DNA from: an uncultured Clostridia bacterium
GTDB taxonomy: Bacteria; Bacillota; Clostridia; TANB77; CAG-508
Length of the DNA stretch: 16,834 nt
Assembly (NCBI GenBank): GCA_944392065.1
Contig: CALXVO010000015.1
Span: 1-16,834 of the forward strand
Direction of reading: 5' to 3'
Of the stretch, positions 8,941 through 15,515 are shown one piece after another; within the stretch, counting starts at the first letter, position 1; each line of letters starts with the position of its first letter. The notes beneath the pieces are model-generated. The model was given only the letters and a program-made list of their open reading frames with translations. It searched no databases and had not been told where the DNA came from. Made by a program: the position numbers and the translations under genes.

Positions 8941-9252
8941 TTACTTTATCATATTTACAATTTCAGCTTTATCTTGAACTCCAACACTTCTTCCAATTTC
9001 TCTTCCTTCTTTTATTACAATAAAAGTTGGTATGCTCATCACATTATATTTTACAGCTAAATTTTGTTCCTCATCAATATTAATCTTGCATACCTTTACT
9101 TCATCTTTCATTTCTTCTGCAATTTCATCTACTACTGGTGACATCATTCTACATGGGCCACACCAACTCGCCCAGAAATCAATTAGTACTGGTTTTTCTG
9201 ATTTTAATACTTCTTCTTCAAAATTCTTTTCATTTAAACTTGTAACTGACAT
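8941..9252 (-). CDS. trxA: Thioredoxin
   Basis: The 103-residue protein is a complete classical thioredoxin, a cytosolic dithiol reductant for ribonucleotide reductase, peroxiredoxins and other oxidised proteins. The active site is WCGPC (Cys31, Cys34), with Asp25 in the buried position before it and cis-Pro75 in SIPTF. The length is typical. AAAGGAG lies 9 nt before the ATG. The reductase gene lies 233 nt upstream on the same strand, so the two form a functional pair, although the gap and a palindrome at 9367-9388 suggest trxA may also have its own control. Confidence 0.96.
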   Translation of the reverse strand: MSVTSLNEKNFEEEVLKSEKPVLIDFWASWCGPCRMMSPVVDEIAEEMKDEVKVCKINIDEEQNLAVKYNVMSIPTFIVIKEGREIGRSVGVQDKAEIVNMIK

Positions 9253-9366
9253 AATTTCATACTCCTTTAATTTTTATTTAGATTTTTCCTTTTAATCTAT
9301 TTAGATGTAAAATAGGATTATCTATAACCTTATTTAAGCTACTATTCTTTTTACTATTGAAATTCT

Positions 9367-9388
9367 GGAGCAGATTTAAATCTGTTCC
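9367..9388. repeat. 22-bp palindrome between the reductase and thioredoxin genes
   Basis: GGAGCAGATTT is followed directly by AAATCTGTTCC, an almost perfect dyad with no loop. It lies about 115 bp upstream of the trxA start. No T-run follows it on the minus strand, so it looks more like a dimeric regulator's site than a terminator. This is a candidate only; the rest of 9253-9485 shows nothing else convincing. Confidence 0.4.
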
Positions 9389-9485
9389 CAAGTGTTTCAA
9401 TATTCTTATTAATATATAAATTGATATATGATATATATGTAACTTTAATAATATTTTATACTATATTTTACTAAATATATTTTTT

Positions 9486-10337
9486 CTAATCTAATTGTTT
9501 TATTATTTCCAATGCGGCTACTGCCCCTTCATATACAGCTTTGTTAACTTGAAGTAACCCTCCTGTACAGTCTCCGCATGCATATAACCCTTTTACTGTT
9601 GTCTCCATATTCCCGTTTACAACAACATTGTTATTCTTTACAACAGCACCTATCTTTTTGGCTAAATCTGCACTGGTTGCTGTTCCTATTGCAATAAACA
9701 CTCCTTCAATTTTTTTAGTATTATTATTCTCAAATTCTACTTCTTCTATACTATTTGTTCCTCTAAATTCTTTAATTGGTGTTTCTTCTACTTCAAAATC
9801 TGATGCATCTCTATTTTGCACGATTTCTTTTCCATTTGTTAAAATAGTCACAGATTTTGCTATCGGCTTTAATTGCTTTGCTTCATGAATTGCATAATTT
9901 CCATTTCCAATTACTGCCACATTTTTATTTCTGTAAAAAAAGGCATCACATATTGCACAATAACTTACACCTTTTCCTTCAAACTCCTTTACTCCTTTTA
10001 TGTTTGGAGCCATTCGATTTGTTCCTGTTGCCAAAATAACATATCTCGCTTCATATTTCCTATTTGTAGTGGTAACAGTAAAATGTTCTTCTAAAGTAAT
10101 ATTTGTTACTTCGTCTATTTCTATGGGAATTTTTAGTCTTTCTGCTTGTTTTAGTCCTGTTTTATACAATTCTTCCCCTGAAATACTTTCTATCCCATAA
10201 TAATTTTCTATTTTCTTAGCTTTTTCTAATGCACTTTTTCCATTTGATATAATTAATACATCTTTTTTCGCCCTTTTTAAATAGATCCCGGCTGAAATTC
10301 CAGCAGGACCACTTCCTATAATAATAACATCAAACAT
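9486..10337 (-). CDS. trxB: Thioredoxin reductase-family flavoprotein, possibly ferredoxin-linked
   Basis: The 283-residue protein has the low-molecular-weight thioredoxin reductase layout. An N-terminal FAD site is G8-S-G-P-A-G13, the redox-active pair is C127-A-I-C130, and the second FAD motif is GLYACGDCTGG (250-260). The nucleotide domain departs from NADPH-dependent enzymes. The usual GGGxSAxEEA is GNGNYAIHEA (144-153), and the HRRxxxR motif that grips the NADPH phosphate is replaced by TILTNGKE (164-171). Clostridial ferredoxin-dependent flavin thioredoxin reductases (FFTR) are known to lack these motifs and have about this length, so electrons may come from ferredoxin. AGGAGG lies 8 nt before the ATG. 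It is transcribed towards trxA. NADH use is a reasonable alternative. Confidence 0.9.
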   Translation of the reverse strand: MFDVIIIGSGPAGISAGIYLKRAKKDVLIISNGKSALEKAKKIENYYGIESISGEELYKTGLKQAERLKIPIEIDEVTNITLEEHFTVTTTNRKYEARYVILATGTNRMAPNIKGVKEFEGKGVSYCAICDAFFYRNKNVAVIGNGNYAIHEAKQLKPIAKSVTILTNGKEIVQNRDASDFEVEETPIKEFRGTNSIEEVEFENNNTKKIEGVFIAIGTATSADLAKKIGAVVKNNNVVVNGNMETTVKGLYACGDCTGGLLQVNKAVYEGAVAALEIIKQLD

Positions 10338-10354
10338 TCTTTTTCCTCCTATTT

Positions 10355-10508
10355 AGGCAAAAGGAACTACTACCTTCTTCCATGCTTTTGAACTTTTGGA
10401 ACTCCCCTTATAGCCTGAACTCTTTTAGACTATTCTCTCTACATTATATAGGGAGGTCTGTCCCTTTTGTCCATTTTTTTGGAAAAAAGGCAGTAGTCCC
10501 TTCTGTCC
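10355..10508. repeat. REP-like palindromic repeat
   Basis: The ends form an inverted repeat of about 16 bp with 14 matches (AAGGAACTACTACCTT at 10361-10376, AAGGCAGTAGTCCCTT at 10487-10502). The match continues patchily inwards, for example TTCTTCC/GGAAAAA and CTCCCC near GGGAGG. It fills nearly the whole gap between the deacetylase and reductase genes. On the minus strand it contains ATGGACAAAAGGGACAGACC, which resembles a motif upstream of the ATPase near 14955-14985. This looks like an extragenic palindromic repeat rather than a simple terminator. Confidence 0.55.
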
Positions 10509-10516
10509 AAGTTAAC

Positions 10517-11476
10517 TCAAATTAAGTCATATATATTTTTAAATTCATATCCTTCTTCCTGCAAATATTTTATTACATCTTCTAGGGTTTCATATGTTAT
10601 TTTCTTATCGGCTGCATCATGCATTAAAATTACAACATTATTCCACCCCTTCATTGTTTCCTTCAAATTTTTTAAAATATCTTCCTTTGTCTTTGCACCT
10701 TCTGCATCATATGTTAAAGCACTCCAATCTAAATACGCTATTCCAGTTTCTTTTAGTTTTTTGCGTGCTTCTTTTTTTATCTTCTCATAAGGGCCTCCAT
10801 GAGAACCTCCTGGGAATCTAAATAAATTACTAGAATAGCTATTGTCTCCTAATGCACAGCGAATAGCTTCTTCTGTTTTGTTATATTCTTCTAAAACAGC
10901 ATCTGCACTTTTATATATTTTACTATATTTGTGTGAATAGCTATGATTTGCTATATAATGCCCAGATTTATATTCTCTTTTTAAGATATCTGGATTATGA
11001 TTTACTCTAGTACCCAATACAAAAAAGGTTGCTTTTATATTATATTTATCTAAAATGTCCAATATGTATGGTGTTACTTCTTTCGTTGGGCCATCGTCAA
11101 ATGTTAAGAAAACCCTTTTCCCTTCATTGCCATTATATATATTGTTAATTGAATTTATGAATTGTTGCACATCTTCTTCACTTTCGGAGTTTTTATTTTC
11201 ATCAACATTTTCTGTAGTATTTTTCTCTACATTTTCTTCATTTTTTACTTCACTGCTACCTTCTTCATTAGAAATTTTGTTAGTATTATCACTCATCGAT
11301 ACTTCTTCTGTCAAAATATTACTATTTTCTGTCGATACCTCTACCACTTTGCTCTTATTATATAAAATGACACTTATAGAAGCAATAATCCCCAGTATTG
11401 CTAATATTATGATTGTTATTACAATTTTTAAATCTCTATTTTTTCTCATTCCTACTATTTCTATTTGCTTGTACAT
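10517..11476 (-). CDS. Membrane-anchored polysaccharide deacetylase (NodB/CE4)
   Basis: CE4 enzymes remove N-acetyl groups from peptidoglycan or other amino-sugar polymers using a metal. The 319-residue protein starts with a short cytosolic tail and one membrane segment (about 18-39). A long Glu/Asn/Ser-rich linker (about 45-115) follows, placing the catalytic domain (about 120-319) outside the cell. All family motifs are present: TFDDGP (catalytic Asp127, metal Asp128), H178-S-x-x-H182 (metal ligands), R220-F-P-G-G, D249-W-S, and the L-M-H286-D287 motif. AGGAGC lies 7 nt before the ATG. The likely role is peptidoglycan N-deacetylation, which gives lysozyme resistance or marks spore cortex. 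The substrate cannot be fixed from sequence. Confidence 0.94.
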   Translation of the reverse strand: MYKQIEIVGMRKNRDLKIVITIIILAILGIIASISVILYNKSKVVEVSTENSNILTEEVSMSDNTNKISNEEGSSEVKNEENVEKNTTENVDENKNSESEEDVQQFINSINNIYNGNEGKRVFLTFDDGPTKEVTPYILDILDKYNIKATFFVLGTRVNHNPDILKREYKSGHYIANHSYSHKYSKIYKSADAVLEEYNKTEEAIRCALGDNSYSSNLFRFPGGSHGGPYEKIKKEARKKLKETGIAYLDWSALTYDAEGAKTKEDILKNLKETMKGWNNVVILMHDAADKKITYETLEDVIKYLQEEGYEFKNIYDLI

Positions 11477-11596
11477 ATTTTGCTCCTAATATCTATTTTG
11501 CATTTAATATTATACAATAGATTTATATTTTTTTCTACAATATTAAAGAAAATTTCAAAAAGTGTTACTAGATAGTTCCAATTCACGGTTATTTTT

Positions 11597-11751
11597 GGTC
11601 GGAGCAATATATGTTTTAATTTTATGTTGGAGTGCTTAAGGTGGGGACCGACAAGCTTACAAAGTGTTTAACGAACTTTAGTGAGTTAATACACTTTGTG
11701 CGATGCCAAAGGGCCGGAAATAAAAATAAAAAATATATACTTCTTCTCGGT
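11597..11751 (+). ncRNA. Structured non-coding RNA, copy 2 (possible raiA RNA, perhaps decaying)
   Basis: This copy shares with copy 1 the outer sequence GGAGCAAT/ATGTTTTAATTTTAT, the core TTGGAGTGCTTAAGGTGGG then GACCGACAAG, and the 3' block GGGCCGGAAATA. The hairpin between is shorter and unrelated in sequence but still paired: ACAAAGTGT (11659-11667) with ACACTTTGT (11691-11699), extended by TAAC/GTTA. The closing stem (11597-11628 with about 11720-11751) is imperfect, no T-run follows it, and no good promoter is visible upstream. It may therefore be a second, diverging or non-functional gene. The family name is tentative, as for copy 1. Confidence 0.65.
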
Positions 11752-11787
11752 ATCAATATAGTCGTGAATTGTAACATTAATTTTTTA

Positions 11788-11851
11788 TTGTATAGGGAAA
11801 ATCGACTTTTTCTTTGTTATTTCAGTATTTTTAACGATTTTTCCTATACAA
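11788..11851. repeat. 17-bp inverted repeat with about 30-nt loop
   Basis: TTGTATAGGGAAAATCG (11788-11804) pairs with CGATTTTTCCTATACAA (11835-11851) with a single G-U wobble. It lies between RNA copy 2 and the ATPase stop. Its function is unknown: it could be part of the 3' end of the RNA copy 2 transcript or the remnant of a small mobile element. Confidence 0.45.
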
Positions 11852-11872
11852 CAAGGTTAGGTTTCCTTGGGC

Positions 11873-11920
11873 TGTGCATATTCGCGAAGCGAAATGCACA
11901 TGTGGCGAAGCCACTTTTCT
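11873..11920 (+). terminator. Tandem hairpins, the second followed by a T-run
   Basis: The first hairpin is TGTGCAT...ATGCACA (11873-11900) with an inner TTCGC/GCGAA part. The second is GTGGC-GAA-GCCAC (11902-11914), followed by TTTTCTT. The T-run favours termination of plus-strand transcripts, such as RNA copy 2. On the minus strand it lies 46 nt past the ATPase stop and could also mark that mRNA's 3' end. Both hairpins contain the heptamer GCGAAGC, which forms an exceptionally stable single-stranded DNA mini-hairpin. Confidence 0.5.
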
Positions 11921-11959
11921 TATATAATATAATTTAAAGAATCATTATTTAATAATTTC

Positions 11960-14935
11960 TCATAATGCTAATTCATCCTTTGAAGTATTTATCTTAAATA
12001 ATTTAAAGATTTCAACAATAACAAGTGGAAGTAGTACTAATCCAATTATTTCAAGTACATTTCCCATTGGTAAAACTGGTATACTAAATAAATGTCTTAA
12101 TCCTGGTATGAATAGTATAATAAGCATTAATGCTGCAGATAATCCAATTGCACCAAGTAACATTTTATTGTTAAATGGATGTGTTTTGAAAATAGATTTC
12201 TTGTTGTTTCTAATGTTAAACACATGCACAAGTTCTGAAAAGGCAAGTACTACAAATGCTATCGTTTGTCCTATTTCTACTTTTACTTCCTGTTTTTCTA
12301 CCATTTCTGCTCCATTAGCAAGTGCTTCTTCTAAGTTTTCTACTTCTTCTACACTGTATATTTTATTATCAATTCTTACCATGGTTGGTAATTGGTCGTC
12401 TGGTGTTGCCAAACCAATGATAAATGCAGCAAGTGTAAGAAGTCCTATCATAAACCCTTGATATATTACTCTCCATGTCATTCCTTTGGTAAAAATTCCT
12501 TTTTGTTTTTTTGGCTTACGATTCATGACATCATCTTCTGCAGGGTCTACTGCTAATGCTAAAGCTGGAAGTGAGTCAGTTACTAGGTTAATCCACAAGA
12601 TATGAATTGGAAGTAAAACTTCTACTAATCCTACATCGATTCCAAAAGTACTACTAATCCATGGTGTAATTAATATTGCAATGAACAATGCCACAATCTC
12701 ACCAACATTGCTAGAAAGTAAAAATTGAATCGCTTTTAAAATATTGTCATAAATACGTCTACCTTCTTCTACAGAGGATACGATTGTTGCAAAATTATCA
12801 TCTGTCAAGATAACATCTGCCGCTTCTTTCGATACATCGGTACCTACAATTCCCATTGCACAACCAATATCTGCTGTTTTTAGTGCAGGAGCATCATTTA
12901 CTCCATCTCCTGTCATAGCAACGATTTCTCCATTTGCTTGCCATGCTTTTACAATACGTACTTTATGTTCTGGAGAAACTCTCGCATAAACTGAATACTT
13001 TCTAATATTCTTTGTTAAATCCTCATCTGACATTTCTTCTAATTCGCTACCAGTAATGGCTTCATCCTCATTTTCTAATATTCCTAAGGATTTTGCGATG
13101 GCAACTGCTGTAATCTTATGGTCTCCTGTAATCATGACGGTTTTGATGCCTGCTGTTTTACATTTTTCAACTGCATGTTTTACTTCTTCTCTTGGTGGGT
13201 CTATCATTCCAACCATACCAACAAATATTAAGTCACTTTCAATAGTTTTCATCTCTTCATCTGTTGGCTCATGGTCTAATTCTTTATATGCCATTGCCAA
13301 CACTCTTAAAGCATCTTTTGCCATTTCTACATTGTATTTTTCTATTTCTGTTCGGTAATTTTCTAAATCTGTTTTAATCTCTCCATTTATTTCATAGCTA
13401 CTACATCTAGCAAGTAATTCATCGATTCCACCTTTTGTGTAAGCAATATATTTTTCTCCTACTTTATTGATCGTAGTCATTAATTTTCTATCCGAATCAA
13501 AAGGAACTTCTTTTACTCTTTTTGTTTTTACAATTTCATGAACATCTAAATTAATTTTAAATCCTAAATCAATTAAAGCAGTTTCTGTTGGATCTCCTGT
13601 TAATGTATTATTTTCTCCTATTTTGGTATCATTACATAGAATGCTTACCTGCATTAATTTTTCTAGTTCCTTGCTTTGTTTGTTTCTGTTAATCATTTCA
13701 TAATTTGCTTGTTTTGATATATTATTCTTTTCATTGTTATCCTTCGCGTTTGCTTCTGGTTCATTATTTTTTCCACTTTGTATTGCTTCACTATTTTCTA
13801 AATCAATTTGTATATTATTATTTTCATTATCTATAGCATTTTCTGTGACTTTAGCAATATCTTTAACCTCTACAATCTCGCCATTTACAAATACTTTTTG
13901 TACTGTCATTTTATTTTGTGTTAATGTTCCTGTCTTATCGGAGCAAATAACGGTAGCACTACCCAAAGTTTCTACTGCTGGTAGCTTCTTAACAATAGCA
14001 TTTTTCTTTACCATTCTTTGTACACCAATAGCTAGCACAATAGTAGAAACCGCTGCCAAACCTTCTGGAATTGCTGCAACTGCTAAACTTACAGCAGTCA
14101 TAAACATATCAATAACATCTTTTCCATAAGCAATTCCTATAATAAAAATAACAATACATATTGCTAATGCTGCAATACCAAGTGTTTTACCTAATTTATT
14201 TAATTTTATTTGTAGTGGGGTTGCCGTTCCTTCTGTATCATTTATGATAGTAGCAATTTTTCCTACTTCTGTATTCATTCCTGTTTCTACTACAATTCCT
14301 TTTCCTCTACCATATGTGATAAGAGAAGAAGAAAATAACATATTGGTTCTATCCCCAATTCCTACTTTTTCATCCTGAATTATTTCTGCATTTTTATCTA
14401 CTGGTACCGACTCTCCTGTTAGAGAAGACTCTTGTGATTTTAAATTAGCACTCTCTACAATTCTTAAATCTGCTGGAACATAATCGCCTGTATCTAAAAC
14501 TACAATATCTCCTGGTACTAGTTCCCTAGAAGCTACTACTTCTACTTTTCCATTACGCACTACTTTTGCAACATGCGAACTTAATTTTTGAAGTGCCTCC
14601 AACGATTTTTCTGCTTTATTTTCTTGTACCACACCAATAATAGCATTTACAATTACAACAATTAAAATAATAATGGAATCAGTAATTCCTTCTCCTTCCA
14701 TGTATCCAACAATTCCAGATACAATGGCTGCTACTATTAAAACAATAATCATAAAATCTTTAAATTGTTCTAAAAATTTTACAAATAAACTCTTTTTCTT
14801 TTTTGCTTTTAGTTCATTGTACCCATATTCTTTTCGTTTTTCTTCCACTTGTGATGCACTAAGACCTTCTTTTACATTTGTATTTAATTCTTCTTCTATC
14901 TTACTTGCATCCTTGTTAAACCAATTTTCCTCCAA
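11960..14935 (-). CDS. P2A-type Ca2+/Mn2+-transporting ATPase (predicted Mn2+ exporter)
   Basis: The 991-residue membrane pump has all P-type ATPase motifs: T173-G-E-S (actuator), IPEGLA with E291 in M4, D333-K-T-G-T-L-T (phosphorylated Asp), MITGD (601-605) and T675-G-D-G-V-N-D-A-P. The ion-site residues of SERCA-type pumps are present: N743/E746 in M5, N783/T786/D787 in M6 and a candidate E901 in M8. About ten membrane segments are visible. An Asn/Glu-rich low-complexity insert (about 365-420) sits just after the phosphorylation segment. The start codon is TTG (14935), chosen because AGGAGAG lies 7 nt upstream and no Met precedes the first membrane helix. The upstream Mn2+ riboswitch indicates that manganese efflux is its main job. 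Calcium efflux is the alternative, and riboswitch-controlled P2 pumps in lactic streptococci do handle both metals. Confidence 0.95.
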   Translation of the reverse strand: MEENWFNKDASKIEEELNTNVKEGLSASQVEEKRKEYGYNELKAKKKKSLFVKFLEQFKDFMIIVLIVAAIVSGIVGYMEGEGITDSIIILIVVIVNAIIGVVQENKAEKSLEALQKLSSHVAKVVRNGKVEVVASRELVPGDIVVLDTGDYVPADLRIVESANLKSQESSLTGESVPVDKNAEIIQDEKVGIGDRTNMLFSSSLITYGRGKGIVVETGMNTEVGKIATIINDTEGTATPLQIKLNKLGKTLGIAALAICIVIFIIGIAYGKDVIDMFMTAVSLAVAAIPEGLAAVSTIVLAIGVQRMVKKNAIVKKLPAVETLGSATVICSDKTGTLTQNKMTVQKVFVNGEIVEVKDIAKVTENAIDNENNNIQIDLENSEAIQSGKNNEPEANAKDNNEKNNISKQANYEMINRNKQSKELEKLMQVSILCNDTKIGENNTLTGDPTETALIDLGFKINLDVHEIVKTKRVKEVPFDSDRKLMTTINKVGEKYIAYTKGGIDELLARCSSYEINGEIKTDLENYRTEIEKYNVEMAKDALRVLAMAYKELDHEPTDEEMKTIESDLIFVGMVGMIDPPREEVKHAVEKCKTAGIKTVMITGDHKITAVAIAKSLGILENEDEAITGSELEEMSDEDLTKNIRKYSVYARVSPEHKVRIVKAWQANGEIVAMTGDGVNDAPALKTADIGCAMGIVGTDVSKEAADVILTDDNFATIVSSVEEGRRIYDNILKAIQFLLSSNVGEIVALFIAILITPWISSTFGIDVGLVEVLLPIHILWINLVTDSLPALALAVDPAEDDVMNRKPKKQKGIFTKGMTWRVIYQGFMIGLLTLAAFIIGLATPDDQLPTMVRIDNKIYSVEEVENLEEALANGAEMVEKQEVKVEIGQTIAFVVLAFSELVHVFNIRNNKKSIFKTHPFNNKMLLGAIGLSAALMLIILFIPGLRHLFSIPVLPMGNVLEIIGLVLLPLVIVEIFKLFKINTSKDELAL

Positions 14936-14954
14936 CTTAAATCTCTCCTTTTCT

Positions 14955-15057
14955 AAAATAGGGCCGGGCCTATTTGTCCACTTTTCTAAATTTTCCTGAT
15001 TGGCGCTTGTCCCCTTTTAGGGATTTTTCCTAATTGGTGCCCGTCCCTAATTGTTAC
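14955..15057. repeat. Cluster of short repeats in the ATPase leader
   Basis: A hairpin AAATAGG/CCTATTT with a GC-rich loop sits at 14958-14977. Two direct repeats of the form CCTRATTGGYGCYYGTCCC lie near 14997 and 15030, about 33 bp apart. AATTGTTACC is repeated twice around 15050-15070. On the minus strand, AGTGGACAAATAGG resembles a piece of the REP-like element at 10355-10508. It probably derives from REP-like or other small repeats inserted in the 5' UTR between the riboswitch terminator and the start codon. Confidence 0.45.
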
Positions 15058-15114
15058 CCAATTGTTACCAATTAGTATTTTACTTTTTTTCATTAAATAT
15101 ACAAAATCACGACG

Positions 15115-15203
15115 AAAAAAGACCTTCTAAAATGTTTTTTATAAATTAATTAAACACCTCCTAGCTTAGTTAATTTAATAAATTTACCATTTTAAAAAGT
15201 CTT
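15115..15203 (-). terminator. Riboswitch-controlled intrinsic terminator (expression platform)
   Basis: On the minus strand, AAGACTTTTTAAAATG (15203-15188) pairs with CATTTTAGAAGGTCTT (15134-15119). TTTTTT follows at 15120-15115. The intervening 53 nt can extend the stem (TAAATTTATTAAATTAA with TTAATTAATTTATA) to a small loop. Its 5' arm overlaps the 3' side of the aptamer's closing stem (15198-15194), so the two structures exclude each other. Metal binding should favour the aptamer and let transcription through. Confidence 0.75.
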
Positions 15204-15295
15204 GCTTACCTAATTTTTTATATTATAAACTAGGTTAACTAACCATGCTAACCAGCCGTGTTGTTGATTAGTTTTTTATAAGCTACTCCCTTTTT
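15194..15295 (-). promoter_or_regulatory. yybP-ykoY manganese riboswitch aptamer
   Basis: Reading the minus strand, the leader has the hallmark AAAGGGAGTAGC at its 5' end, ATCAACAACACGGCTGG in the middle and GTAAGCAAGACTTTTT at the 3' end. These match the conserved GGGGAGUAGC, CAAC...CGGC and GCAAGACC elements of the yybP-ykoY family. AAAAA (15295-15291) pairs with TTTTT (15198-15194) as P1. Internal helices are TTATAAA/TTTATAA, CTAATC/GGTTAG and GGTT/AACC. The size (about 102 nt) fits. This family senses Mn2+ and commonly controls P-type cation ATPases, and here the next gene is exactly that. Confidence 0.82.
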
Positions 15296-15301
15296 GTTTA
15301 T

Positions 15302-15333
15302 ATAGTTTTATTATAAAACTATTTATTTGTCAA
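15302..15333 (-). promoter_or_regulatory. Promoter of the ATPase leader with overlapping palindrome
   Basis: TTGACA (15333-15328), a 17-nt spacer and TAAAAC (15310-15305) place the start at about 15298, just before the riboswitch at 15295. Positions 15302-15322 form a 21-bp dyad (ATAGTTTTAT, one centre base, ATAAAACTAT) covering the spacer and -10 region. It could be a repressor site, or simply the result of AT-rich composition. Confidence 0.55.
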
Positions 15334-15457
15334 TATCTTATTTTCATTTGTCTTTATGTCATAAATTGCAGTAATAACTTTTCATTTTATTATGCACATA
15401 ATCTTTAAAATATTCTATTGCTGTGTTTAAATACTATAATAGAAAAATGAATTTTTC

Positions 15458-15484
15458 ATGAACTAAATCGTTCATTTTTTTTTT
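15458..15484. terminator. Hairpin with T-run downstream of yqeY
   Basis: ATGAAC-TAAATC-GTTCAT (15458-15475) is followed by about ten T residues on the plus strand. Further AAAAATGAA/TTCATTTTT pairing could extend the structure and let it work on the minus strand, where it lies just after the yqeY stop. It separates yqeY from the ATPase promoter. The rest of 15334-15457 shows nothing I can name. Confidence 0.45.
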
Positions 15485-15515
15485 ATTCTCTATCAATATT
15501 ATTTTCTGTTTTTTC

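Noticed and set aside
6678..9252. RiPP (azoline peptide) gene cluster around the YcaO gene
   Set aside because: No precursor-like small ORF, E1-like or dehydrogenase gene is visible, and the YcaO lacks PxPxP.
8719..11751. Retron or group II intron RNA
   Set aside because: No reverse transcriptase is nearby, and the domains do not match group II introns.
11632..11937. Plus-strand ORF of about 101 codons through RNA copy 2
   Set aside because: It has no homology and no ribosome binding site, and it runs through conserved RNA stems and hairpins. Copy 1 has no matching ORF.
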